Source: Flagellimonas sediminis | GTDB taxonomy: Bacteria > Bacteroidota > Bacteroidia > Flavobacteriales > Flavobacteriaceae | Reading direction: 5' to 3' | Length of the DNA stretch: 64,000 bases | Assembly: GCF_010500845.1 (NCBI RefSeq) | Contig: NZ_JAAAMI010000002.1 | Location: 372,001-436,000 of the forward strand | Shown here: piece after piece, positions 1 to 7,462 of the stretch | Position numbering within the stretch: the first letter of the stretch is position 1 | Layout: the number at the start of each line of letters is the position of its first letter | Made by a program: the position numbers and the translations under genes | The notes under the pieces: model-generated | Told to the model about the DNA's origin: nothing | The model's input: only the letters and a program-made list of their open reading frames with translations | Databases searched by the model: none

Positions 1-217
1 ACAAGGCCAATACATTTTCCATGTCATGGTCATACTCCTGGCTTTGTAGGTTTCCCGAATGCGCATATTGTTCGCAAGACTTTAGGTAATCCCAAAAGGC
101 ATTCCCGGATGTCTGGGCCGCAAGGGTCAAGGGCCCTTCGGATTGTGCTTTTTCAAGTTTCTGGTTAATGTCATCCAATTGCTCCTGCAAGTCGGATGTG
201 ATGTTGTAAGTGGCCAT
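1..217 (-). CDS. hypothetical protein, N-terminal part, runs off the window
   Basis: An open frame starts at the ATG complementary to 215-217 and stays open to the window edge (72 codons). It begins MATYNITSDLQEQLDD and is rich in Gln, Glu and Lys, so the first 25 residues could form an amphipathic helix or coiled coil. An A-rich leader precedes the ATG, as is usual in this phylum. I do not recognise the family, and the C-terminus is missing. The overlapping frames on the other strand show no protein-like composition. Confidence 0.6.
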   Translation of the reverse strand, partial: MATYNITSDLQEQLDDINQKLEKAQSEGPLTLAAQTSGNAFWDYLKSCEQYAHSGNLQSQEYDHDMENVLAL

Positions 218-482
218 ATCGATTGTTTTAGAAAAGTTTTTCGAACTATCCAGGGGGTCTTGATATATCGGGGAGTTTTCTCTGGACTGTTTGGGGGAAG
301 TAATAAAAACACGTCCAACCCTTAAATGTAGGTATTCCTATTGGATTTCCATTGGGTAAAAACCAATTAGTTTCGAGGGTTTTACCACAATTCGGCGCAA
401 TTTTTCACTCCCCTGCCCATGTCTTAGAATAATGGGAAAATAATGGAGTAAATATGATATCATGCAATAATTTCATATATTA

Positions 483-494
483 GTAACTGGTTAC
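483..494. promoter_or_regulatory. inverted repeat GTAAC-TG-GTTAC before the MarR-GNAT gene
   Basis: Five-base arms separated by two bases, ending 16 bases before the ATG at 511. Its position suits an operator for the MarR-type domain encoded just downstream. It is short and single, so chance is possible. The rest of 218-510 holds no gene that I can see. Confidence 0.3.
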
Positions 495-510
495 GTAAAT
501 AAAAACATAT

Positions 511-1464
511 ATGAATTTTGATACCATTGGTGAAATGGCCCTGGGTAGTAGATTAAGGGCGTTGAGCGAAACGGTTACTGAAGATGCAGGGCGGATCTAT
601 GATCTTTATGATGTGGAACTAAAGCCAAAATGGTTTCCCGTTTTCCACTTCCTGTCCCATAATGCAACGGGAACACCCATCACAACCATTGCCAACGAAG
701 TGGGACACTCCCACCCCTCCGTGATCAAAATAGTCAAGGAGATGTCCAAAGCCGGATTGGTCGTAGAACAAAAGGACAAATTGGATGGACGTAAAAACAA
801 CATCTCCCTGACCCAAAAAGGAATAGACCTTTCCATAAAAATACAGGAGCAATATCTGGATGTGCAGAGTGCCATAAAGGATATGCTGGACCAAACCAAC
901 CACAACATTTGGCTGGCCATCCAAGAGTTTGAATACTTGCTGGGTGAAAAATCCCTTCTTAAACGGGTCATGGAACAAAGGAAAGCAAGGGAGTCTTCAA
1001 ACATAACCCTTGTTGATTATAGGCCAGAGCATTACCCCGCGTTCAAACACCTTAATGAAGAATGGATCACCTCCTATTTTAAAATTGAAGATGCGGATAG
1101 AAAAGCTTTGGAAAATCCCAAGGAACATATATTGGACACTGGTGGGAAAATATTGGTGGCCTTACAGAACGGCACTGTTTTGGGCGTTTGTGCCCTTATT
1201 AAAATGCAGGACAACCATTATGACTATGAGCTGGCCAAAATGGCCGTATCCCCTTTGGCAAGAGGAAAGGGCGTTGGATACTTATTGGGAAAAGCCATTG
1301 TGGAAAAAGCCAGATCCTTGGGTGCTTCCAACATATACCTGGAGAGCAATACCATTCTAAAACCGGCCATATCACTTTATGAGAAGTTGGGTTTTCAAAA
1401 AGTGGCCGGGCACTTTACACCTTATGAGCGGTGTAACATTCAAATGGAACTTAAACTACACTAA
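511..1464 (+). CDS. MarR-family regulator fused to GNAT N-acetyltransferase
   Basis: The 317-residue protein has two parts. Residues ~1-150 are a MarR winged helix (TTIANEVGHSHPSVIKIVKEM as recognition region, then a wing with LDGRKNNISLTQKG). Residues ~165-315 are a GNAT domain with the acetyl-CoA loop VSPLARGKGVGYLLG and the closing SLYEKLGF motif. Such fusions are known and probably couple an acetylation substrate to transcription control; the substrate cannot be told from sequence. The DUF2000 gene starts 5 bases after its stop, so the two are likely co-transcribed. Confidence 0.88.
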   Translation: MNFDTIGEMALGSRLRALSETVTEDAGRIYDLYDVELKPKWFPVFHFLSHNATGTPITTIANEVGHSHPSVIKIVKEMSKAGLVVEQKDKLDGRKNNISLTQKGIDLSIKIQEQYLDVQSAIKDMLDQTNHNIWLAIQEFEYLLGEKSLLKRVMEQRKARESSNITLVDYRPEHYPAFKHLNEEWITSYFKIEDADRKALENPKEHILDTGGKILVALQNGTVLGVCALIKMQDNHYDYELAKMAVSPLARGKGVGYLLGKAIVEKARSLGASNIYLESNTILKPAISLYEKLGFQKVAGHFTPYERCNIQMELKLH

Positions 1465-1469
1465 CCTAA

Positions 1470-1883
1470 ATGGAAGTTGAAAACAAAATAGCAATGGTCA
1501 TAAAGAATGATCTTATGGATTGGCAAAAGCTCAATGTCGCATCATTTTTAGCAAGCTCCATAGCGATACAATTTCCTGAAACCCACGGGAAATCATTTGT
1601 AAACGCATCGGGATCTCAATATCTTCCTTTTATCAAACAACCCATTCTTATTTACAAAGCTGATGTCCAGCTTCAAATTGATAGGGCATTCGCAAGGGCC
1701 AAACAAAGGGAGTTGAATATCGGAATATATACCCATCCCCTATTCGTCACCAAAAACGAAGATGAAAATCATATTGCAATGGGTAGGTTCTCGGATGAAA
1801 ATCAAACTTTGGTCGGGATTATCGTATATGGCGATAAAAGAAAGGTGGGCAAAGCTTTGGACGGACTTAAGTTTCACGGATAA
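1470..1883 (+). CDS. DUF2000 family protein
   Basis: A 137-residue protein opening with KIAMVIKNDLMDWQKLNVASFLASS, the pattern I associate with DUF2000: an Ile/Val-rich strand, then W-Q-K-L-N. No catalytic function is established for the family. There is no signal peptide, so it should be cytoplasmic. It follows the MarR-GNAT gene by 5 bases and probably shares its transcript. About 145 bases without a gene follow. Confidence 0.75.
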   Translation: MEVENKIAMVIKNDLMDWQKLNVASFLASSIAIQFPETHGKSFVNASGSQYLPFIKQPILIYKADVQLQIDRAFARAKQRELNIGIYTHPLFVTKNEDENHIAMGRFSDENQTLVGIIVYGDKRKVGKALDGLKFHG

Positions 1884-2029
1884 GGAGCATGGACATACCA
1901 CTAAGGGAATTCAATTACAATGCTACGACCACGTGGGCACTTAGCTGATCCTTTTTGACTAATGCAAGAGTCGATTTGGATACATTCTTCGTGATATGGT
2001 TGTCGAATTTTGTAGCAACAAAAAAAATC

Positions 2030-2935
2030 ATGATGAAAATAGTAACAACAGGCTCATTGGGCAACATTGGAAAACCATTGGTTCAAAAGTTGGTACAGAA
2101 CGGACATTCTGTAACCGTGATCAGTAGTAATCCCGAAAGAAAAGGACCAATAGAGGAAATCGGTGCCCAAACCGCCATTGGCATAATGGAAGAAATCGAT
2201 TTTCTTACTGAAACTTTCAAGGATGCGGATGTGGTTTACCTAATGGAAGCTGTCGGGCAAAATATGATGTTCGATCCAAACTTTGACATTATCAAAGCCT
2301 ACTCGAACATCGTCAAAAACTACAAGCAAGCCATTATTCGATCAGGAGTAAAAAAAGTAGTGCACCTGAGCAGTGTTGGTGCGCATACTACCGAAGGAAA
2401 TGGTGTACTTTCAATGCACTATTATGCAGAGCAGATCTTGAACGAATTGCCAAATGATGTGTCCATCAAGTTTATACGACCAGTCGGTTTTTATACCAAC
2501 ATATACCGGTTCATGAAAAGCATAAAAGAGAATGGGGCAATCGTGATGAACTACGGTGGAGACAAAAAAGAACCTTGGGTTTCACCATTGGACATTGCTT
2601 CCACAATTTCTGAAGAAATGGAAAGACCGTTTGTTGGCAGAAGCATTCGCTATGTGGCCAGTGAAGAAATTTCGCCCAAAGAGATTGCGCATCAATTAGG
2701 TAAAGCCATTGGAAACCCCAATTTAAAATGGGTATCCATCAGTAGTGAAGAATTGTTGGACGGAATGCTGAAAATGGGAATGAACCACCAAATAGCCAAA
2801 GGATTCATTGATATGCAATCCGCTCAAGGTGATGGCTCTCTGTATGAAGATTATTATAAAAACGAACCCGTTTTGGGAAAAATAAAATTTGCGGATTTCG
2901 CCATAGGGTTTGCCAAGGAATTCAACAAACAATAA
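2030..2935 (+). CDS. NmrA-like / atypical SDR NAD(P)-binding protein
   Basis: The Rossmann loop TTGSLGNIGKPLV (G-S-L-G-N-I-G) is at the extreme N-terminus when the ATG at 2030 (or 2033) is used. The frame stays open back to 1955, but that extension (MTNARVDLD...) lacks family features and the A-rich start context is at 2020-2030. The middle carries VVHLSSVGA and MHYYAEQIL, typical of NmrA/QOR2-like atypical SDRs that lack the classical YxxxK pair. Likely a cytoplasmic quinone or NAD(P)H-dependent reductase or redox sensor; substrate unknown. The VOC gene follows 9 bases later. Confidence 0.85.
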   Translation: MMKIVTTGSLGNIGKPLVQKLVQNGHSVTVISSNPERKGPIEEIGAQTAIGIMEEIDFLTETFKDADVVYLMEAVGQNMMFDPNFDIIKAYSNIVKNYKQAIIRSGVKKVVHLSSVGAHTTEGNGVLSMHYYAEQILNELPNDVSIKFIRPVGFYTNIYRFMKSIKENGAIVMNYGGDKKEPWVSPLDIASTISEEMERPFVGRSIRYVASEEISPKEIAHQLGKAIGNPNLKWVSISSEELLDGMLKMGMNHQIAKGFIDMQSAQGDGSLYEDYYKNEPVLGKIKFADFAIGFAKEFNKQ

Positions 2936-2944
2936 AATTTCAAC

Positions 2945-3400
2945 ATGAAGAAAGAAGAAATTTCACCCCTTACGCTTATGGATAAAAATAAGGCCAGTGT
3001 GTTCCAGGATATAAAAGGGTGGCATGTAGCCATTCGTACAGATCAGTATAATGAGTTCATAAACTGGTATACTGAAAATCTTGATTTTAGGCTGATCCGT
3101 GAATGGAGTGCCGGCAATCTGCAACTGGCCTTTATGGCTCCGCCTGGTGAAGATAATTTCATCATTGAAGTTCTTGGGGAACAAAAAACGGTGGATCAGA
3201 ACAGATTGGGAACAGGACCGGGCTATGATCACCTCTGCTTCAATGTCCAAGATTTGGATAGAACAATGAAAGCCCTGACAAAACGAAATATTGGCATTGA
3301 TAGGTGTTTTGATGTCCCCGCCATTGGCAAACGGGTAGCCTTTATCACTGACCCATTCGGGAACAGAATTGAATTTTCCGAAGAAATGAAAAATTCATAG
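2945..3400 (+). CDS. VOC (glyoxalase/dioxygenase fold) family protein
   Basis: 151 residues with the two beta-alpha-beta-beta-beta modules of the VOC fold. Candidate metal ligands sit in the usual places: His in WHVAIR, Glu in FIIEVLG, His in YDHLCF and Glu in RIEFSEE near the C-terminus; the last module has ITDPFGNRIEF. All four ligands appear present, so it could be an active metalloenzyme (isomerase, lyase or antibiotic-binding type). It starts 9 bases after the NmrA-like gene, which suggests a two-gene unit, followed by an AraC regulator. Confidence 0.85.
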   Translation: MKKEEISPLTLMDKNKASVFQDIKGWHVAIRTDQYNEFINWYTENLDFRLIREWSAGNLQLAFMAPPGEDNFIIEVLGEQKTVDQNRLGTGPGYDHLCFNVQDLDRTMKALTKRNIGIDRCFDVPAIGKRVAFITDPFGNRIEFSEEMKNS

Positions 3401-3435
3401 GTCCATTTTATCAACAATAACCCGTAATTTGTAAA

Positions 3436-4353
3436 ATGCCAGGAAGCAAACCACATAGAATCAAGACTATAAACGAGTTTCATAAATTTAAGGGACTGCA
3501 ACCACCCAAGCATCCTCTAATCAGTATCATTGATTATAGTACCATGGAGTGTAATGAAGAAATCCACTCTATAAATGTTATCTTCAACTTCTACAATATC
3601 TCGATAAAAAGGGGTATTGGGGCAAAATTGAAATACGGGCAACAGCATTACGATTTTGATGAGGGCGTTATGTTCTTTATTGCCCCCAATCAGGTGTTTG
3701 GCATAGAACCGTTGGAATCCAAGGAAAAACGGTCTGGATGGATGTTGCTTGTCCATCCGGATTTTTTATGGAACACACCATTGGCCAAAAGCATAAAACA
3801 ATATGGCTTTTTTGATTACTCCCTTAACGAAGCCCTATTTTTATCGGATAAGGAGGAGGAGACCTTGAACGGGATAATCCAGAACATTGAAAAGGAATCA
3901 AACGAGAATATAGACCAGTTCAGTCAGAAAATAATCATTTCACAGATTGAGACCTTGCTCAACTATTCGGATAGGTTTTATAAACGACAGTTCATCACCC
4001 GCGAGAAAAGCAACCATCAAATTCTTGCCCGTCTTGAAAAAGTACTTTCGGATTACTTTGACAGCGATGACTTGGCAACAATGGGCCTGCCTTCTGTCCA
4101 AGATATTTCAAGTACACTGAATGTTTCACCAAGTTATCTGGGAAATTTACTCAGGGCATTGACAGGACAGGGCACACAGCAGCATATTCACGAAAAGCTG
4201 ATTGAAAAAGCTAAGGAAAAACTTTCAACGACCAACCTGTCCATTAGCGAAATTGCGTACGGGTTGGGCTTTGAGCATCCCCAATCGTTCAACAAATTGT
4301 TTAAGAACAAGACGGAGATGAGTCCTTTGGAATTTAGAGCGAGTTTTAATTAA
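3436..4353 (+). CDS. AraC-family transcriptional regulator
   Basis: 305 residues. The C-terminal ~100 residues carry two helix-turn-helix units: VQDISSTLNVSPSYLGNLLR and LSISEIAYGLGFEHPQSFNKLFK, followed by MSPLEFR, the AraC signature. The N-terminal 180 residues resemble a cupin-like sensor domain. It starts 35 bases after the VOC gene in the same direction and may control the NmrA/VOC pair; that link is inference. The effector is unknown. The gap to 4481 shows no clear terminator. Confidence 0.9.
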   Translation: MPGSKPHRIKTINEFHKFKGLQPPKHPLISIIDYSTMECNEEIHSINVIFNFYNISIKRGIGAKLKYGQQHYDFDEGVMFFIAPNQVFGIEPLESKEKRSGWMLLVHPDFLWNTPLAKSIKQYGFFDYSLNEALFLSDKEEETLNGIIQNIEKESNENIDQFSQKIIISQIETLLNYSDRFYKRQFITREKSNHQILARLEKVLSDYFDSDDLATMGLPSVQDISSTLNVSPSYLGNLLRALTGQGTQQHIHEKLIEKAKEKLSTTNLSISEIAYGLGFEHPQSFNKLFKNKTEMSPLEFRASFN

Positions 4354-4480
4354 ACATCCACTAAATACATTAAAAATCCAATCTGTAATTTGCCTACTGT
4401 TTATGTTGTTCTTGCTTTTACTATGGCTTTGACTGCTCTGAAACGGAAGCGGACCAACTAAGATCTCACCAATCTTTTTG

Positions 4481-5083
4481 TTAAACACACCATTTACCTG
4501 CATCAGGGGCCGGTCTGTAAGTGTAGTACTGCAATACTTCTTCCAAGGCCATTTTCAACGCCTTGTTCACAGGTACCATTTTGGTGCCCAGAGCATAATC
4601 AATCTGGTTCAGCTGCATGTAATACTCCGTGAACACGGGAACGTACAACCCTTTGGTAATGGCTTCGGAAACCGTTTTGTACTGCTCGGCCTGTCCTTCG
4701 CGGATGATCTTACAGGTGGCCAGGCGCAAACTGCCATATTTATCTCGGGTAGCCCCAAAACCGAACAATCGGCAAATGAGACCCCGGTACACATAGCTCC
4801 CACAATGGCCTTGATCCAAAGCGGAAAGCGGCTTGAACAAAAAGCAATTGGGGTAAGGATTGCCGTTCAACGTATCCAAAGTGGTTTCCGCCTCACCGGC
4901 CAAAAATAAATGAAAGGCCCAAGGTAAAAATTCCAATGGGGAGGCTTCTATATGGGGATAGTTACAACATTTTCCACAGCCTGAAACACAGCCCAATCCG
5001 GATGCTTTCTGAAATTGGGCACTCTCTTTTTCCAATTGCCCGAACAGGTTCTCAACCATACGGACCTTCTGCTCTAATGTCAA
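4481..5083 (-). CDS. YkgJ-family cysteine cluster protein
   Basis: 200 residues with the cysteine cluster CVSGCGKCCNYP near residue 32 and more cysteines at NCFLF, HCGSY, LICRLFGFG and ATCK. This matches the CxxxCxxCC cluster proteins (YkgJ/PF03692) thought to bind zinc or an Fe-S cluster. Biochemical role is not established. No signal peptide. It stands alone between an AraC gene reading towards it and the leader at 5084-5328. Confidence 0.82.
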   Translation of the reverse strand: MTLEQKVRMVENLFGQLEKESAQFQKASGLGCVSGCGKCCNYPHIEASPLEFLPWAFHLFLAGEAETTLDTLNGNPYPNCFLFKPLSALDQGHCGSYVYRGLICRLFGFGATRDKYGSLRLATCKIIREGQAEQYKTVSEAITKGLYVPVFTEYYMQLNQIDYALGTKMVPVNKALKMALEEVLQYYTYRPAPDAGKWCV

Positions 5084-5172
5084 AAATTTTTTACCGAAGG
5101 TATCGCTATTTTTGACACGCTATAAAATTCCCTTATCAAAAATTTACAGGTCAGAGTTGTACCAAAAAACGA

Positions 5173-5337
5173 GTCAAAACATGGGCTCTTCCCTCACCTA
5201 ATCTTGTCGAAAATTTTGGTCACCAGACCCTGCAGGTCGAAGCTTCCCAGAACGGCGTAAAGTTTATCAACGGTCCATGAATGCGCCCAATGGCTATGTG
5301 CTATTTTACGTGAATCAATATCTGGATTTTAGGCAAG
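5173..5337 (+). pseudogene. possible decayed coding remnant
   Basis: In the gap between two minus-strand genes, an open plus frame at 5173-5277 reads like protein (VKTWALPSPNLVENFG, then QTLQVEASQNGVKFINGP) and ends at TGA. Shifting frame by one base continues it as MNAPNGYVLFYVNQYLDF. The APxGYxLFxxN pattern recalls the C-terminal domain of galactose-oxidase-like proteins (DUF1929). No start codon or intact frame exists, so if real this is a fossil. Chance is possible. Confidence 0.3.
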
Positions 5338-6606
5338 TCCCGAAATGAGGTTCAAAGCACGATCAATTTCTTCCTTTGAATTATAGATGTGTACGGAATG
5401 CCTTATCATTTTCTCTCCAACGGAACGGGGTTGTAGCCTTTCCTTCTCCCACATGTATTTTTGAAGGTCGGGTCCTGACATGCCTTCCACCCCGTATGTG
5501 GTGATTCCGGCTGCCAGTTCTTCATTGGTGGACGAATAGATGGTCACGTGTTTCATTTGCTTCAGGCCATCCCGAAGGTGCATGCCCAATTCCTTGATCC
5601 TACCGATCCAAACATCATGGCCAATGGTGTTGAAAAAGTCCACGGCGGCATCATACCCAGCCATGAGCCCTGCATTACCCGTTCCGTTCTGCATCAACCG
5701 GAACCCATGATCGTCCTGATTGTCCCAGTTGTAGCTGGCAATAGTGGACCAGACGCCGCCCACCACATCTTTATTGATATACAAAAGACCGCTGCCCGCC
5801 GGGGCCAATAACCATTTGTGCAAACTGGAATAATAGGCATCACAACCGATATCCTTCACATCCACCTTCACATGTCCCACACACTGGGCACCGTCCAAAA
5901 TGGTGAAAATGCCGCGTTTTTTGGCCTCGGCACAGATTTGTTTTACGGGCATCACCGTTCCAAATCCGGAAATGATGTGCGGTACGGCAATGACTTTGGT
6001 CTTTGGGGTCACCTCCTTAAAAATAGCATCCACTATGGCTTGGGGGTCATTGGCGGGTTCGGGCATAGTGGCCTGTTTGTAAACACAGCCTTTGCGTTTG
6101 GCCAGCAATTGCCAAGCCCCAAATCCACCACCGTGTTCCTGGTTGGTATTTAGGAGTTCGTCCCCTTTTTTCAAATCCAGGCCCATACCTACGTAGTTCA
6201 TGCCGAAAGTGGCATTTTGGGTGAGGGAGATTTCCTTAAAATCACAGTTGACTATTTTCGCCAACTTCGTGCGCAACTCTTCATAGGGAAAATAGCCTGT
6301 CAACAATTCCGGTCCCGAACCATCCTTGTAATCCACAGTAGCGGCCTCCACGTTCCAGTGCATCATGTGGTCGAACATTTTGTCCAGCACATACCCCGAA
6401 GTAGGTCCCATGGTACCATTGTTGAAATACGTCTGCCCTTCTTTTAGGGGAAATTGTTTGCGTACCATTTTCCAATAGTCGTCGTCCTTGTTGGCAACCT
6501 GTTTTAGGGAATCAATGGACCAGTCTTTTTTTGGGTCGAAGGACAACAAGGGCAAGGAAATCATGGCCACGGCCCCTTGTTTCAAGAATTTTCTGCGTTG
6601 TGACAT
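5329..6606 (-). CDS. class V aminotransferase-fold PLP enzyme, Tat-exported
   Basis: 425 residues. The N-terminus SQRRKFLKQGAVAMISLPLL is a twin-arginine signal (RRxFLK), so the folded holoenzyme is probably exported. The body has PLP-enzyme class V features: TYFNNGTMGP near residue 60, LTQNATFGMNYVG, and the Schiff-base lysine in SSLHKWLLAPAGSGLLY. It resembles isopenicillin-N epimerase / cysteine desulfurase-like secreted enzymes; substrate unknown. Its leader consists almost wholly of a heptamer array (6611-6715), leaving only four bases between array and ATG. Confidence 0.88.
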   Translation of the reverse strand: MSQRRKFLKQGAVAMISLPLLSFDPKKDWSIDSLKQVANKDDDYWKMVRKQFPLKEGQTYFNNGTMGPTSGYVLDKMFDHMMHWNVEAATVDYKDGSGPELLTGYFPYEELRTKLAKIVNCDFKEISLTQNATFGMNYVGMGLDLKKGDELLNTNQEHGGGFGAWQLLAKRKGCVYKQATMPEPANDPQAIVDAIFKEVTPKTKVIAVPHIISGFGTVMPVKQICAEAKKRGIFTILDGAQCVGHVKVDVKDIGCDAYYSSLHKWLLAPAGSGLLYINKDVVGGVWSTIASYNWDNQDDHGFRLMQNGTGNAGLMAGYDAAVDFFNTIGHDVWIGRIKELGMHLRDGLKQMKHVTIYSSTNEELAAGITTYGVEGMSGPDLQKYMWEKERLQPRSVGEKMIRHSVHIYNSKEEIDRALNLISGLA

Positions 6607-6610
6607 ATTT

Positions 6611-6715
6611 TGGTGGTTATTGGTTTAGGGTTTAGGGTTTAGGGTTTAGGGTGAAAGTACTGAATTATTGTAAACTGTACATTGATTATTGTTTATCGAT
6701 CATTGATTACCGATC
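6611..6715 (-). repeat. tandem heptanucleotide array, including four TTTAGGG units
   Basis: Read on the minus strand, 15 consecutive heptamers run in strict 7-base phase from the stop codon of the DUF1801 gene to four bases before the next ATG. They change from AATCAAT-like units (gatcggt, aatcaat, gatcgat, aaacaat, aatcaat...) through aattcag to four perfect ACCCTAA units and two degraded ones. The perfect units read TTTAGGG on the plus strand (6624-6651), the same as a plant telomere heptamer, surely by coincidence. Confidence 0.8.
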
Positions 6716-7330
6716 ATGAAACCCGATGCCCTGCAAAATCTTAGGGATACATTTTTCAATGCGGTCTTCACGGGTCTTGGATTGTTTCGCACCCGAAAAA
6801 TGCAGCAGATATCCTTTTTGTCTTCCTGGGGTCAGGCTTTCAAAAGCTTCCTTCAGTTCGGGATCCATGTCCAATCGATTTTGGAACTCTTCCGGCACAT
6901 CATATTCCGAAACATCCTTACGTTTTACCGTCAACCCTGCTTTTTCCACTTCCATGGCCTCAAAGATGTATTGGCGTAAAATATCCAGCTTCTCCTTCAC
7001 TTGATCCACTTGGGTGAACTTCACCACCCTGCCGGCCTGTGTGTTCTCTCCCGGTTTTTCTAAAATGTGATGGGGATCTTGCAACAAGGCGCCCTTAAAA
7101 AAACTGATCCAGCAATACTCCTTAAAAGCGGCCAGCATCATAAAATTGCGTCCGTTGTAGGTATAACAGGGCACGCCCCATTTCCGTTCTTCGGTAACCC
7201 CGCATTCCAATAAAAGGGTGCGGAGCAATTTCATTTCATCCTGCCATTGGTGTACTTTGCAATCCGGAGTGCCGACCAAAGAGCATCTTCCGCAGCCTAT
7301 TTCAAAATATTCGTCTACCGCTGGATTCAT
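6707..7330 (-). CDS. DUF1801 / YdeI-like protein
   Basis: The ATG complementary to 7328-7330 gives a 207-residue protein starting MNPAVDEYFE; an upstream ATG (7396) would add a 22-residue tail that does not fit the family. The N-terminal ~120 residues match DUF1801 (EMKLLRTLLLECG, RKWGVPCYTYNGRNFMMLAAFKEYCWISFFKGALL). The C-terminus (VPEEFQNRLDMDPELKEAFESLTPGRQKGYLLHFSGAKQSKTREDRIEKC, given as pieces) is the YdeI 'bacteriocin-protection' tail. Cytoplasmic; molecular role unknown. Confidence 0.85.
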   Translation of the reverse strand: MNPAVDEYFEIGCGRCSLVGTPDCKVHQWQDEMKLLRTLLLECGVTEERKWGVPCYTYNGRNFMMLAAFKEYCWISFFKGALLQDPHHILEKPGENTQAGRVVKFTQVDQVKEKLDILRQYIFEAMEVEKAGLTVKRKDVSEYDVPEEFQNRLDMDPELKEAFESLTPGRQKGYLLHFSGAKQSKTREDRIEKCIPKILQGIGFHDR

Positions 7331-7462
7331 ATTTGTGATTGTTCGATTTTGACTCTTCTTTTCAAAGAAAATGTAAATTCTTTGAAGATTCATCATTACT
7401 TCTCCAGCTTTTTCTTCATTAAGCTGAAATGATCCCTTAAATTTAAGAGCTAATTCAAAACA

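Noticed and set aside
6624..6651. TTTAGGG units as telomeric DNA or contamination
   Set aside because: They lie between two normal bacterial genes and are part of a longer drifting heptamer array.
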